Positions 7,861 to 14,105 of a stretch of DNA of 16,855 nt are shown one piece after another. Below the pieces are notes generated by a model. That model saw nothing but the letters and a program-made list of their open reading frames with translations. It made no database searches and was not told the origin of the DNA. The stretch is from assembly GCA_030040525.1 (NCBI GenBank), contig JASHTN010000075.1, forward strand, positions 1 through 16,855. The letters are read 5' to 3'. The stretch comes from Gammaproteobacteria bacterium (GTDB lineage: Bacteria; Pseudomonadota; Gammaproteobacteria; Steroidobacterales; Steroidobacteraceae). Each line of letters begins with the position of its first letter. Positions within the stretch are counted from its first letter, which is position 1. Position numbers and translations under genes: made by a program.

Positions 7861-8082
7861 GGGCTTGCTTCCGGGGGCGCGCCCGCGCCCTGCTGAAGCC
7901 CTGCTTCAAACCTGGACTTTCCCGCCGCTGCCCCCCGGGTTTCCACCGGGTGCGGCCCCGCGGCTGCTCGCCAACACTAATGCGCGTGGCAACTCGGCTC
8001 CACCGCAACTCGTCAGCGTCGAAGGTAACTCCCGTGTGGTACCGCATTCGAACCGGCTTTCGATGCCCACCCAGCCGTATAG
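7861..8082. other. Intergenic region with overlapping GC-rich dyads
   Basis: After the RR1 stop, GGGCTT (7861-7866) can pair with AAGCCC (7896-7901). A competing tight hairpin TGAAGC-CCT-GCTTCA lies at 7894-7908, so the two structures are mutually exclusive. No T-tract follows, so I do not call a terminator. An in-frame TAG at 8080-8082 immediately before ATG 8083 limits the next gene. No clear promoter or ribosome site is visible; the region could carry the promoter of the EAL gene. Confidence 0.3.
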
Positions 8083-10713
8083 ATGCCCTCTGACCTGGTC
8101 GCCAAGCAAGGGGGCGCGTCGGAGGAGGCGCTGCGCGCCAGCGAGGAGCGCTACCGTGCGATCTTCGAGCAGGCTGCGGTGGGCATCGTCCACACCTCAC
8201 TCGGCGGCCAGCTGCGACTGGTGAATCCCGCATTCTGCGCCATGAGCGGCTACTCGCGCACCGAGGCGCGGCAGCTTCACATCCGCGACCTCACCCACCC
8301 CGAAGACCTTGGGCCCAGCCTCGCGCGCCGCAGCCACCTGATGGAGCGGACCGCAGGCTCCTACCAGAGCGAGCTGCGCCTGCTGCGCAAGGACGGTGAC
8401 TACCTCTGGGCGAATGTCACCACCTCACTGGTGCGCGGGACGAACGGCGCGCCGCTGCATTTCGTCTCCGTGCTGAACGACATTTCAGAGCGCAGACGCG
8501 CCGAGGAGGAAGCGCATCGATTCCGGGCGGCGATGAACGTCACCCTCGACTCGATCTTTCTTACCGACCCCGCGGCGATGCAGTTTCTCTACGTCAACGA
8601 CACGGCCTGTCGCCGCCTGGGCTACACCCGCGAGCAGCTGCTGCAGAAGGCCCCCTGCGAGCTCCTCGGCAAGAGCGCCGAGGAGCTGCGACACGCGGAC
8701 GAGGCCGTGATTGCATCGGGCGAGCAGGGGACCCGCACCGAGACGCGCTATGTGCGCCGCGACGGCACCGCGGGATGGACCGAGCTGTATCGCCGCGCGC
8801 TGGTGGTCGGGAGCGGCAGCGTGATCGTCACGATCGCGCGCGATGTCACCGAGCGGCGTGCCCAGCGGGAGAAGATCGAGCGGCTCAACCGGGTCCAGAT
8901 GGTTCTGAGCGGCATCAATGCCACGATCATTCGCACCCGCAGCCGCGACGAGCTGTTCCGCGAGAGCTGCCGCATCGCGCATGAAGCCGGCGGCTTCAGC
9001 GTCGTCTGGATCGGCCTGATCGAGGAGCAGTCCTCGGTGGCGAAACCCGTGGTCTGGAGCGGCCCCGAGGAGAGCGTCAGACGCCTGCAACAGGCCCGGC
9101 TGTCGCCTGTCGACCAGCGCCAGAGCGGGCAAACCCTGCTGGCGGAGATGCTGCAGAGCCGCCGGCCGGCGATCACCAACGACGCCGCCAACGATCCCCG
9201 CATGTGTATCCCGGCAGCCATGGCGGACCTCGGGTTCAACTCGGCGGCGTATCTGCCGCTCATGCTGGCCGACCGCATCGTCGGCGCCATGGCGCTGTAC
9301 TCGCCGGACAGCGGCCACTTCGACGACGAGGAGTTGAAGCTCCTTTGTGAGCTGGCGGCCGACATCTCCTTCGCCCTCGACCATCTGGAGAAGAGCGCCC
9401 GTGCGGACTATCTCGCCCTCTACGACGAGTTGACCGGCCTCGCCAACCGGCGACTGCTGGTCGAGCGGCTCGCCCAGTGCGTCGATGCCGCCCGGCATGC
9501 CCAGGGGAAGCTCGCGCTGGCGCTGCTCGATATCGAGCGTCTGCGCTCGGTCAACAAATCGCTGGGTCGCGGCGCCGGCGACCTGCTGCTGCGCGAGGTG
9601 AGCGCACGATTGTTGCAGGCGGCGGGCGCCAATGCGACCGCGCGGATTGCCTCCAACCAGTTTGCAGTGGTGCTGCCCAGGGTCCGGGACCGATCCGAGG
9701 CGGCGCGCAGCATGGCGGCCCTCAACCGCGTGTGCTTCGCCGAGCCCTATGAGGTGAAGGGCACCGAGATCAAGGTCGGAGCCAAGACCGGGCTCGCGGT
9801 GTACCCGACCGATGGTGTCGACACCGAGACGCTGCTCGCCAACGCCGAAGCGGCGTTACGCAAGGCGAAGAAAAGCGGCGACCGCCAGGTCTTTTACGCG
9901 CCCGATTTCGGTGAGCGCACCGGGGCGTGGCTGCCGCTCGAGAGCCAGCTCCTCGGTGCGCTGAAGCGCGGGGAGTTCGTCCTGCACTATCAGCCCAAGG
10001 TCGACACCGCTACACGCCGCGTCGTCGGCGTGGAAGCCCTGATCCGCTGGCAAAGCCCCGAGCTCGGCCTGGTCTCGCCCGCAAAGTTCATACCCCTCAT
10101 GGAAGAGACCGGAATGATCCTCGAGGTCGGTACCTGGGCATTGCAGCGCGCGGCGCGCGATCACCGCCTGTGGACCGAGCTTGGGCTCGGCCCGCTGCGC
10201 GTTGCGGTCAACGTGTCGGCCATCCAGCTGCGGCAGGGCGATTTCGTCTCGGTGGTGGAGGCGGCAATCCGCGAGGGCCTCGCGCCGAGCGGCATCGACC
10301 TGGAGATCACCGAGAGTCTGGTCATGGAGGACGTCGAGGATAACATTCGCAAGCTCGAGGAGCTTCGCTCGCTCGGACTGCAGATTGCCATCGACGACTT
10401 CGGCACCGGCTATTCCTCGCTCGGTTACCTCGCGAAGCTGCCGATCCAGGCGCTGAAGATCGACCGCTCGTTCATCGTCGCCATGGTGAAGGATCCGGCG
10501 GCGATGACGCTCGTCCAGACCATCATCTCCCTGGCTCACAACCTCGGTCTCGGGGTGATCGCCGAGGGCGTCGACGAGGAGCGGCAGGCCGAGTACCTGC
10601 GCCTGCTGCGCTGCGACCAGATGCAGGGCTATCTCGTCAGCCGGCCCGTGCCGTTCGAGAAGCTCACGCGTTTGCTGCGCGCTGCAAGGACGGAGGAGAA
10701 AGCACACCCGTGA
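8083..10713 (+). CDS. PAS-PAS-GAF-GGDEF(degenerate)-EAL protein, probable cyclic di-GMP phosphodiesterase
   Basis: The 876-residue protein has no membrane helix or signal peptide. Domains in order: PAS1 (about 20-136, ending NDISERR), PAS2 (142-258, ending RDVTERR), GAF (285-432), GGDEF (437-605) and EAL (612-868). The diguanylate-cyclase signature is lost: GGDEF is replaced by ASNQF at 523-527, and no RxxD inhibitory site precedes it. The EAL domain keeps the expected metal and catalytic residues: Glu651 of EAL, Asn710, Glu741, Asp771-Asp772 in DDFGTGYSSL, Lys792, Glu828 and Gln848. The likely activity is therefore hydrolysis of c-di-GMP to pGpG, with the GGDEF domain as a regulatory, possibly GTP-binding, module. 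The start ATG 8083 directly follows an in-frame stop and has no good ribosome site. It is followed 12 bases later by s1 in the same direction. Confidence 0.95.
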   Translation: MPSDLVAKQGGASEEALRASEERYRAIFEQAAVGIVHTSLGGQLRLVNPAFCAMSGYSRTEARQLHIRDLTHPEDLGPSLARRSHLMERTAGSYQSELRLLRKDGDYLWANVTTSLVRGTNGAPLHFVSVLNDISERRRAEEEAHRFRAAMNVTLDSIFLTDPAAMQFLYVNDTACRRLGYTREQLLQKAPCELLGKSAEELRHADEAVIASGEQGTRTETRYVRRDGTAGWTELYRRALVVGSGSVIVTIARDVTERRAQREKIERLNRVQMVLSGINATIIRTRSRDELFRESCRIAHEAGGFSVVWIGLIEEQSSVAKPVVWSGPEESVRRLQQARLSPVDQRQSGQTLLAEMLQSRRPAITNDAANDPRMCIPAAMADLGFNSAAYLPLMLADRIVGAMALYSPDSGHFDDEELKLLCELAADISFALDHLEKSARADYLALYDELTGLANRRLLVERLAQCVDAARHAQGKLALALLDIERLRSVNKSLGRGAGDLLLREVSARLLQAAGANATARIASNQFAVVLPRVRDRSEAARSMAALNRVCFAEPYEVKGTEIKVGAKTGLAVYPTDGVDTETLLANAEAALRKAKKSGDRQVFYAPDFGERTGAWLPLESQLLGALKRGEFVLHYQPKVDTATRRVVGVEALIRWQSPELGLVSPAKFIPLMEETGMILEVGTWALQRAARDHRLWTELGLGPLRVAVNVSAIQLRQGDFVSVVEAAIREGLAPSGIDLEITESLVMEDVEDNIRKLEELRSLGLQIAIDDFGTGYSSLGYLAKLPIQALKIDRSFIVAMVKDPAAMTLVQTIISLAHNLGLGVIAEGVDEERQAEYLRLLRCDQMQGYLVSRPVPFEKLTRLLRAARTEEKAHP

Positions 10714-10725
10714 GAGAGAGCGCGC

Positions 10726-10956
10726 ATGGATGATTCAATCAAACCCGAGGAAGCCGCCGAGGAGCTGCGGCTGTGGGCCGACTACTACGAAGCGACGGCG
10801 CGTACTCTGGAGCTGGTGCGCACCGGCGGCACCACCGGAGCGACGTTTGCGGAGATCGTCAGGGAGCATGCGAAGGCTGCGGCTGCGATCAGGCGCATCA
10901 AGGAAATCCGCGGCATCAAGGATAAGGCCGGCGGGAGCACGGAACAGGCTCAATAG
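10726..10956 (+). CDS. Small helical protein s1, paralogue of the 11576-11797 product
   Basis: The 76-residue product has no signal peptide or membrane helix and looks largely alpha-helical and highly charged. It has an N-terminal PEEAAEELRLWADYYEA segment, a short Gly/Thr turn near residues 34-38, and a C-terminal RRIKEIRGIKD helix. I recognise no family. That it is a real gene is supported by a GAGAGAGAG tract just upstream of the ATG, by its position 12 bases after the EAL gene, and above all by its paralogue s2. Over 61 residues the two align without gaps, 40 identical by hand count, with conservation at both ends and divergence in the middle. Both copies accompany an HK/RR module, which suggests a signalling-associated role such as a binding partner; this is inference. 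Its last 7 bases overlap the end of the convergent secreted-protein gene. Confidence 0.8.
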   Translation: MDDSIKPEEAAEELRLWADYYEATARTLELVRTGGTTGATFAEIVREHAKAAAAIRRIKEIRGIKDKAGGSTEQAQ

Positions 10957-11435
10957 TCGAGGCGCGCATCGACGCGCAGCGGCCACGGATAGCGTCCCGG
11001 CGCGATATCGGGCTGCAGCTTGAATCGAAAGGTGAGAAGCAGCGGGTCGCCCGCTCCGCTGCCCCGCCAGCCGACGATCCGTCCGCCGTCCGCACCGAGC
11101 GTGGCGCGCCTCTCGCCCGAAGCGCTGATCTCCACCTGCGAGAATATTCGCGCAGTGGGCAGCACGTCGAGAACGAAGCCAACCGGGTTGTTGTTCCCGA
11201 CCGTAAGTTGTGTCGCGGGCCGCCACTCGACGTAGCCGCGCCTGATGTCGGCGCCCGAGATCTCGAGCTCCGAGGGCAACGACGCGGATTGAACGGTCGC
11301 CGGCCTGATCACCGTCACGCTCACGGCGATCCTGGCGCGAGCCGTCTCCGCGCGCACCTGCGGTGAAATGAGCGCCAGCAGGCATGCCAGCTGCAGCGCG
11401 CGCAGCGCGGGACTGCGGCACGTAAGAGTCATCAT
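10950..11435 (-). CDS. Small exported protein of unknown function
   Basis: The 161-residue product begins with a signal peptide: basic and hydrophobic residues at 7-25, and probable cleavage at QVRA-ET (29-30). The start at 11435 is fixed by GAGG 7 bases upstream and by the signal peptide; the frame stays open upstream to about 11531, but that extension is not needed. The mature chain of about 132 residues has no Cys and alternates short beta-prone stretches: RIAVSVTVI, VGFVLDVL, LLLTFRFKL and a closing PGRYPWPLRVDARL. It resembles a small periplasmic or surface beta-sandwich. No usher, chaperone or pilus gene is nearby, so a fimbrial role is unsupported. It lies downstream of HK2-RR2-s2 on the same strand, 140 bases after s2, and has its own repeat-bearing leader. 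Confidence 0.72.
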   Translation of the reverse strand: MMTLTCRSPALRALQLACLLALISPQVRAETARARIAVSVTVIRPATVQSASLPSELEISGADIRRGYVEWRPATQLTVGNNNPVGFVLDVLPTARIFSQVEISASGERRATLGADGGRIVGWRGSGAGDPLLLTFRFKLQPDIAPGRYPWPLRVDARLDY

Positions 11436-11465
11436 TGACACACCTCGGATGTCGGATGACACACC
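11436..11465 (-). promoter_or_regulatory. Paired 9-bp direct repeats in the leader of the exported-protein gene
   Basis: TGACACACC occurs at 11436-11444 and again at 11457-11465, giving a 21-bp repeat period, close to two helical turns. Between them GGATG is itself repeated. The proximal copy overlaps the ribosome-binding sequence of the exported-protein gene. Helically phased direct repeats are typical of regulator sites, but no bound protein can be named. Confidence 0.4.
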
Positions 11466-11575
11466 GATAGTGTTCGCGTCGCATGCACCCGCCGCACCCG
11501 GCAAACCCCTGGCGGGGGCTGGGAAAACCACTGTTGCGGCGTCGGCGAGGGACTTGAGACAGCCCCGCGGGTAAC

Positions 11576-11797
11576 TTAATCCCTGATACCGCGGATCTCC
11601 TTGATGCGCCTCATGGCCGCGGCTGCCCGTGCATCATCGGCAAAAATCTCGCTGCGAGCGGCGCCGGCGGTGGGCCCCGCACGTACTATTTTCAAAGCGT
11701 GCGCGGCAGCCTCGTAATACTCAGCCCAGAGCCTGCGTTCCTCGGCCGCCTCCTCGGGAGTGGCCGTGTCACGCGGGTTGCGCGTGTCGAGGGTCAC
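11576..11797 (-). CDS. Small helical protein s2, paralogue of s1
   Basis: Reading from GTG 11797 gives 73 residues. The frame continues upstream to 11893, but homology with s1 begins at TPEEAAEERRLWAEYYEA (residue 13), and no ATG lies in the extension. GGAG lies 11 bases before the GTG, so the start is probable rather than certain. The end is RRIKEIRGIRD, almost identical to s1. Like s1 it is charged, helical, soluble and of unknown family. It begins 67 bases after the RR2 stop on the same strand, so it is probably the third gene of an HK2-RR2-s2 operon. The conserved ends and variable centre suggest that both copies are under protein-level selection and are not remnants. Confidence 0.76.
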   Translation of the reverse strand: MTLDTRNPRDTATPEEAAEERRLWAEYYEAAAHALKIVRAGPTAGAARSEIFADDARAAAAMRRIKEIRGIRD

Positions 11798-11864
11798 TTG
11801 CTGCCGGGCTCCATGGCAACAGTGTAGCAGGCCAGGCAAGCTCCGCGAGCACCCGAGAGCGCGC

Positions 11865-12518
11865 TCAGCCGTCCAGGGAGACCAGCCCTGCACGGATCGC
11901 GTAGCGGGTCAGGCTCGCGACGTCGTGAATCTCCAGAACCCTCATGAGGTCCGTCCGGTAGGCCTCGGCGGTTTTGGCGCTGACGCCGACCTTGCTGGCG
12001 ATCTCCTTGGTCGTGTGTCCCTCGGCAATCAGCTGCAGCACCTCGCGCTGCCGCGGCGTCAGTCGCTCGATGGAGGACTGCTCCTTGTCGATGCGCTTGA
12101 GGCAGGTGGCCAGCACGTGCTCGGCCACTGCGGAGCTGAGGAATCTCTCGCCGCGGGCCACTGCCCGGACGGCGAGCTCCAGCTCCGCCGGATCCGCTGT
12201 CTTGACGAGGTAGCCCGCGGCCCCCGCCCGCAGCGCCTTGAGCACCGACACCTCGTCCGCGTTCATCGAGAGGATCACGACGCGCGTGCGCGGGTGGCCC
12301 TGGACGATGCGTGCTGCGGTATCCAGCCCGTTGAGGCTCGGCATCATGATGTCTATGAGTGCGATGTCGGGATGATGAGCGGCCACCAGACGCAGGGCCT
12401 CGTGGCCGTCTGCGGCCTCGGCGACGAATTCGACGTCGGCGACGGTCTGCAGCAGCGAGCGGATTCCGGCGCGAAACAGCGTGTGGTCGTCGGCGAGCAG
12501 TACGCGAATCTTAGCCAT
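11865..12518 (-). CDS. NarL/FixJ-family response regulator RR2
   Basis: The 217-residue product is the same length as RR1 and aligns without gaps, with about 78% identity by hand count. The receiver keeps Asp10-Asp11, phosphoacceptor Asp56 (LIDIMMP), Ser84 and Lys106. The LuxR-type helix-turn-helix has RQREVLQLIAEGHTTKEIA and recognition helix KTAEAYR. The frame is open upstream into HK2, but ATG 12518 matches the family start exactly. It overlaps the HK2 stop by 8 bases, so translation is almost certainly coupled. Differences from RR1 cluster around 31-39, 61-79 and 132-138, in the receiver and linker rather than the recognition helix. RR1 and RR2 might therefore recognise the same DNA while answering to different kinases, or form mixed dimers. 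Confidence 0.95.
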   Translation of the reverse strand: MAKIRVLLADDHTLFRAGIRSLLQTVADVEFVAEAADGHEALRLVAAHHPDIALIDIMMPSLNGLDTAARIVQGHPRTRVVILSMNADEVSVLKALRAGAAGYLVKTADPAELELAVRAVARGERFLSSAVAEHVLATCLKRIDKEQSSIERLTPRQREVLQLIAEGHTTKEIASKVGVSAKTAEAYRTDLMRVLEIHDVASLTRYAIRAGLVSLDG

Positions 12519-13905
12519 GGCTGATGCCGTTGGCGGCAACCGCGGCAGCGCCGGGCTCGGCCAGCGGGAAGGAGACGCGCAGGCTCGTGCCATGCCCGGG
12601 ACGGGAGTCGATGCGCAGCTGTCCGCCGAGAATCTCGATGCGCTCACGCATGCCAACGAGCCCGAGATGCCCACCCCGGGCGGCGCGCTCGAGGGTGCTC
12701 GGGACATCGAACCCGGCACCGTCATCGCGGACCGCGAGCTCGAGGCGCGCATCGCTCTGGCGCAACTCGATCCACACCTGTCGCGCAGCGGCGTGCCGCA
12801 GCACGTTGGTCAGCGCTTCCTGTACGACCCGGAAGCAGGCGATCGCCACCGTGCCCGACGGCTCGGCGACCTGTCCGGCGACCACCGTCACGATGCCGGT
12901 GCGCTGCTCGTGCTGCTTCGCCAGCCAGCGCAGCGTCGCGTCGAGACCCGCGGTTTCCAGCAGCACGGGGCGCAGCTCGAGCGCCAGGCTTCGCACCTGC
13001 GTGCCGGCGCGCTGCAGCAGCGCGATGGCCTCAGCGAGGCTCGCCTGCGCCGCCGACCCCGCCGCGCTCCTGGCCGCCTGCAGGTGCAGCGTGGTGGTCG
13101 CGAGCAGCTGCCCGAACTCGTCGTGCAGCTCGCGCGCCAGATGACGCCGTTCTTCCTCGTGTACCGTGAGCAGACGGCGCGAGAGATGCTGCAGGCGGCC
13201 GGCGGATTCCTGCAGCGCCTGCTCGGCGCGCACCCGCTCGGTCACCTCCTCGTTGACCATCACCGCGCCGACGGTCTGGCCTGCGGCGTTGCGGATCGGC
13301 GCCGTCGAGTTCTGAATGGTCTTGCGCTCACCGGTGAAGCTCTCGATGTCGACGAGCTCATTGCGACCCGCCTGCCGGTTCGACAACGCCCGCACCGAGG
13401 CCCACAGCTCACCCCAGATACGCTGCAGAGCGGCGTTGGCGAGGATGATGTCGCCTTCCCGGTCCGTGACCGCCACGCCGACCGGGAGCGTGGCCAGCAC
13501 CTGATTCAGGAGCTCGTGGCTCTCGCGCACGGTCGCCTCCGCCTGGCGGTGCTCGGTGACGTCGAGGGCGATGCGGACAACGACCGGCCGATCGGCGAGC
13601 TCAAGCTCTGTCTCCGTGCAGTCCAGGTGACGCTCCGCGCCCGACCTGGTGCGGAGCTTCGCCTCGAAGCGTGTGGATGGCGGTTCGCCCGTGCGAGGGG
13701 CGGCGGCGCGCACCCCGACCCGGTCGGGGGGCTGCGATGCGACGGCGTCCCAGAAGCTCCTGCCGCAGAGCTCCTCGCAGCTGTAGCCGCTGATGGCTGA
13801 CGCGGCGCAATTGCACCAGGCGATCCGGTCCTCCTGGCAGATGAAGACGGCCATGGGAGCATGCTCCACCAGGGCGCGGAAGGCAGCGTCGCTGAAGCTC
13901 GGCAT
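12511..13905 (-). CDS. Soluble sensor histidine kinase HK2 (PAS-PAS-HisKA_3-HATPase)
   Basis: Reading from ATG 13905 gives 464 residues with no membrane helix. PAS1 (about 5-118) includes VFICQEDRI, ISGYSCEELCGRSFWDA and the closing IALDVTEHR. PAS2 (126-226) contains LATLPVGVAVTDREGD and ESFTGERKTIQNS. The phosphoacceptor region RELHDEFGQ carries His261, and the ATPase has QEALTNVLRHA (Asn367), RDDGAGF and GLVGMRER. Every one of these has a close counterpart in HK1. Two differences stand out: the four-helix membrane module is absent, and PAS2 is 27 residues shorter, because HK2 passes from Trp164-Gly to Trp168 where HK1 has 31 residues between the equivalent Trp316 and Trp347. A GTG at 13980 could add 25 residues, but that stretch looks regulatory. 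No start has a clear ribosome site. Its partner should be RR2, which overlaps it by 8 bases. Confidence 0.93.
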   Translation of the reverse strand: MPSFSDAAFRALVEHAPMAVFICQEDRIAWCNCAASAISGYSCEELCGRSFWDAVASQPPDRVGVRAAAPRTGEPPSTRFEAKLRTRSGAERHLDCTETELELADRPVVVRIALDVTEHRQAEATVRESHELLNQVLATLPVGVAVTDREGDIILANAALQRIWGELWASVRALSNRQAGRNELVDIESFTGERKTIQNSTAPIRNAAGQTVGAVMVNEEVTERVRAEQALQESAGRLQHLSRRLLTVHEEERRHLARELHDEFGQLLATTTLHLQAARSAAGSAAQASLAEAIALLQRAGTQVRSLALELRPVLLETAGLDATLRWLAKQHEQRTGIVTVVAGQVAEPSGTVAIACFRVVQEALTNVLRHAAARQVWIELRQSDARLELAVRDDGAGFDVPSTLERAARGGHLGLVGMRERIEILGGQLRIDSRPGHGTSLRVSFPLAEPGAAAVAANGISHG

Positions 13906-14105
13906 CTGGGGCGCATAGTGAACCGTCGGCGTCCGGGATGCAGTTATCACTCGCGGCGATTGTGAAACGCTGTACTTCACGCGTCACAGTTCGCGCAGTG
14001 TCCGTTTGGGCGGACAGGTTTTGAGAAATCTTCCACAGAATCCGCGGGCTGCGTGGTTCAGTGTGACGCTGGTCGCGTTTGTGGTGGCAGGACCGCGTCG
14101 AGGGA
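13906..14105. promoter_or_regulatory. Divergent control region between HK2 and the radical SAM operon, with dyads
   Basis: The two outward-facing operons must be started from here. A perfect dyad TGTCCG-N6-CGGACA lies at 13999-14016. A looser one, GTGAA (13962-13966) with TTCAC (13976-13980), sits just upstream of the assigned HK2 start. Parts of the region are noticeably less GC-rich than the flanking genes. I cannot place confident -35/-10 boxes. The dyads are candidate operators, for example for one of the two response regulators. Confidence 0.4.

Noticed and set aside
11506..11517. CCCC/GGGG hairpin followed by TTT on the minus strand, as a terminator after s2
   Set aside because: Only a 4-base stem and three T residues; too weak to call in DNA this GC-rich.
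12481..13800. A 439-codon plus-strand open frame across HK2
   Set aside because: It is a shadow of the HK2 gene; a similar shadow (5570-6967, minus) lies opposite HK1, as expected from shared codon structure.
13906..13980. 25-residue N-terminal extension of HK2 from GTG 13980
   Set aside because: No ribosome site, lower GC than the gene body, and a dyad within it. The PAS fold begins just after ATG 13905. It is not excluded.
13961..13988. Possible CRP-type site (TGTGA followed by TCACA)
   Set aside because: The half-sites are 17 bases or more apart instead of 6, so the spacing does not fit.
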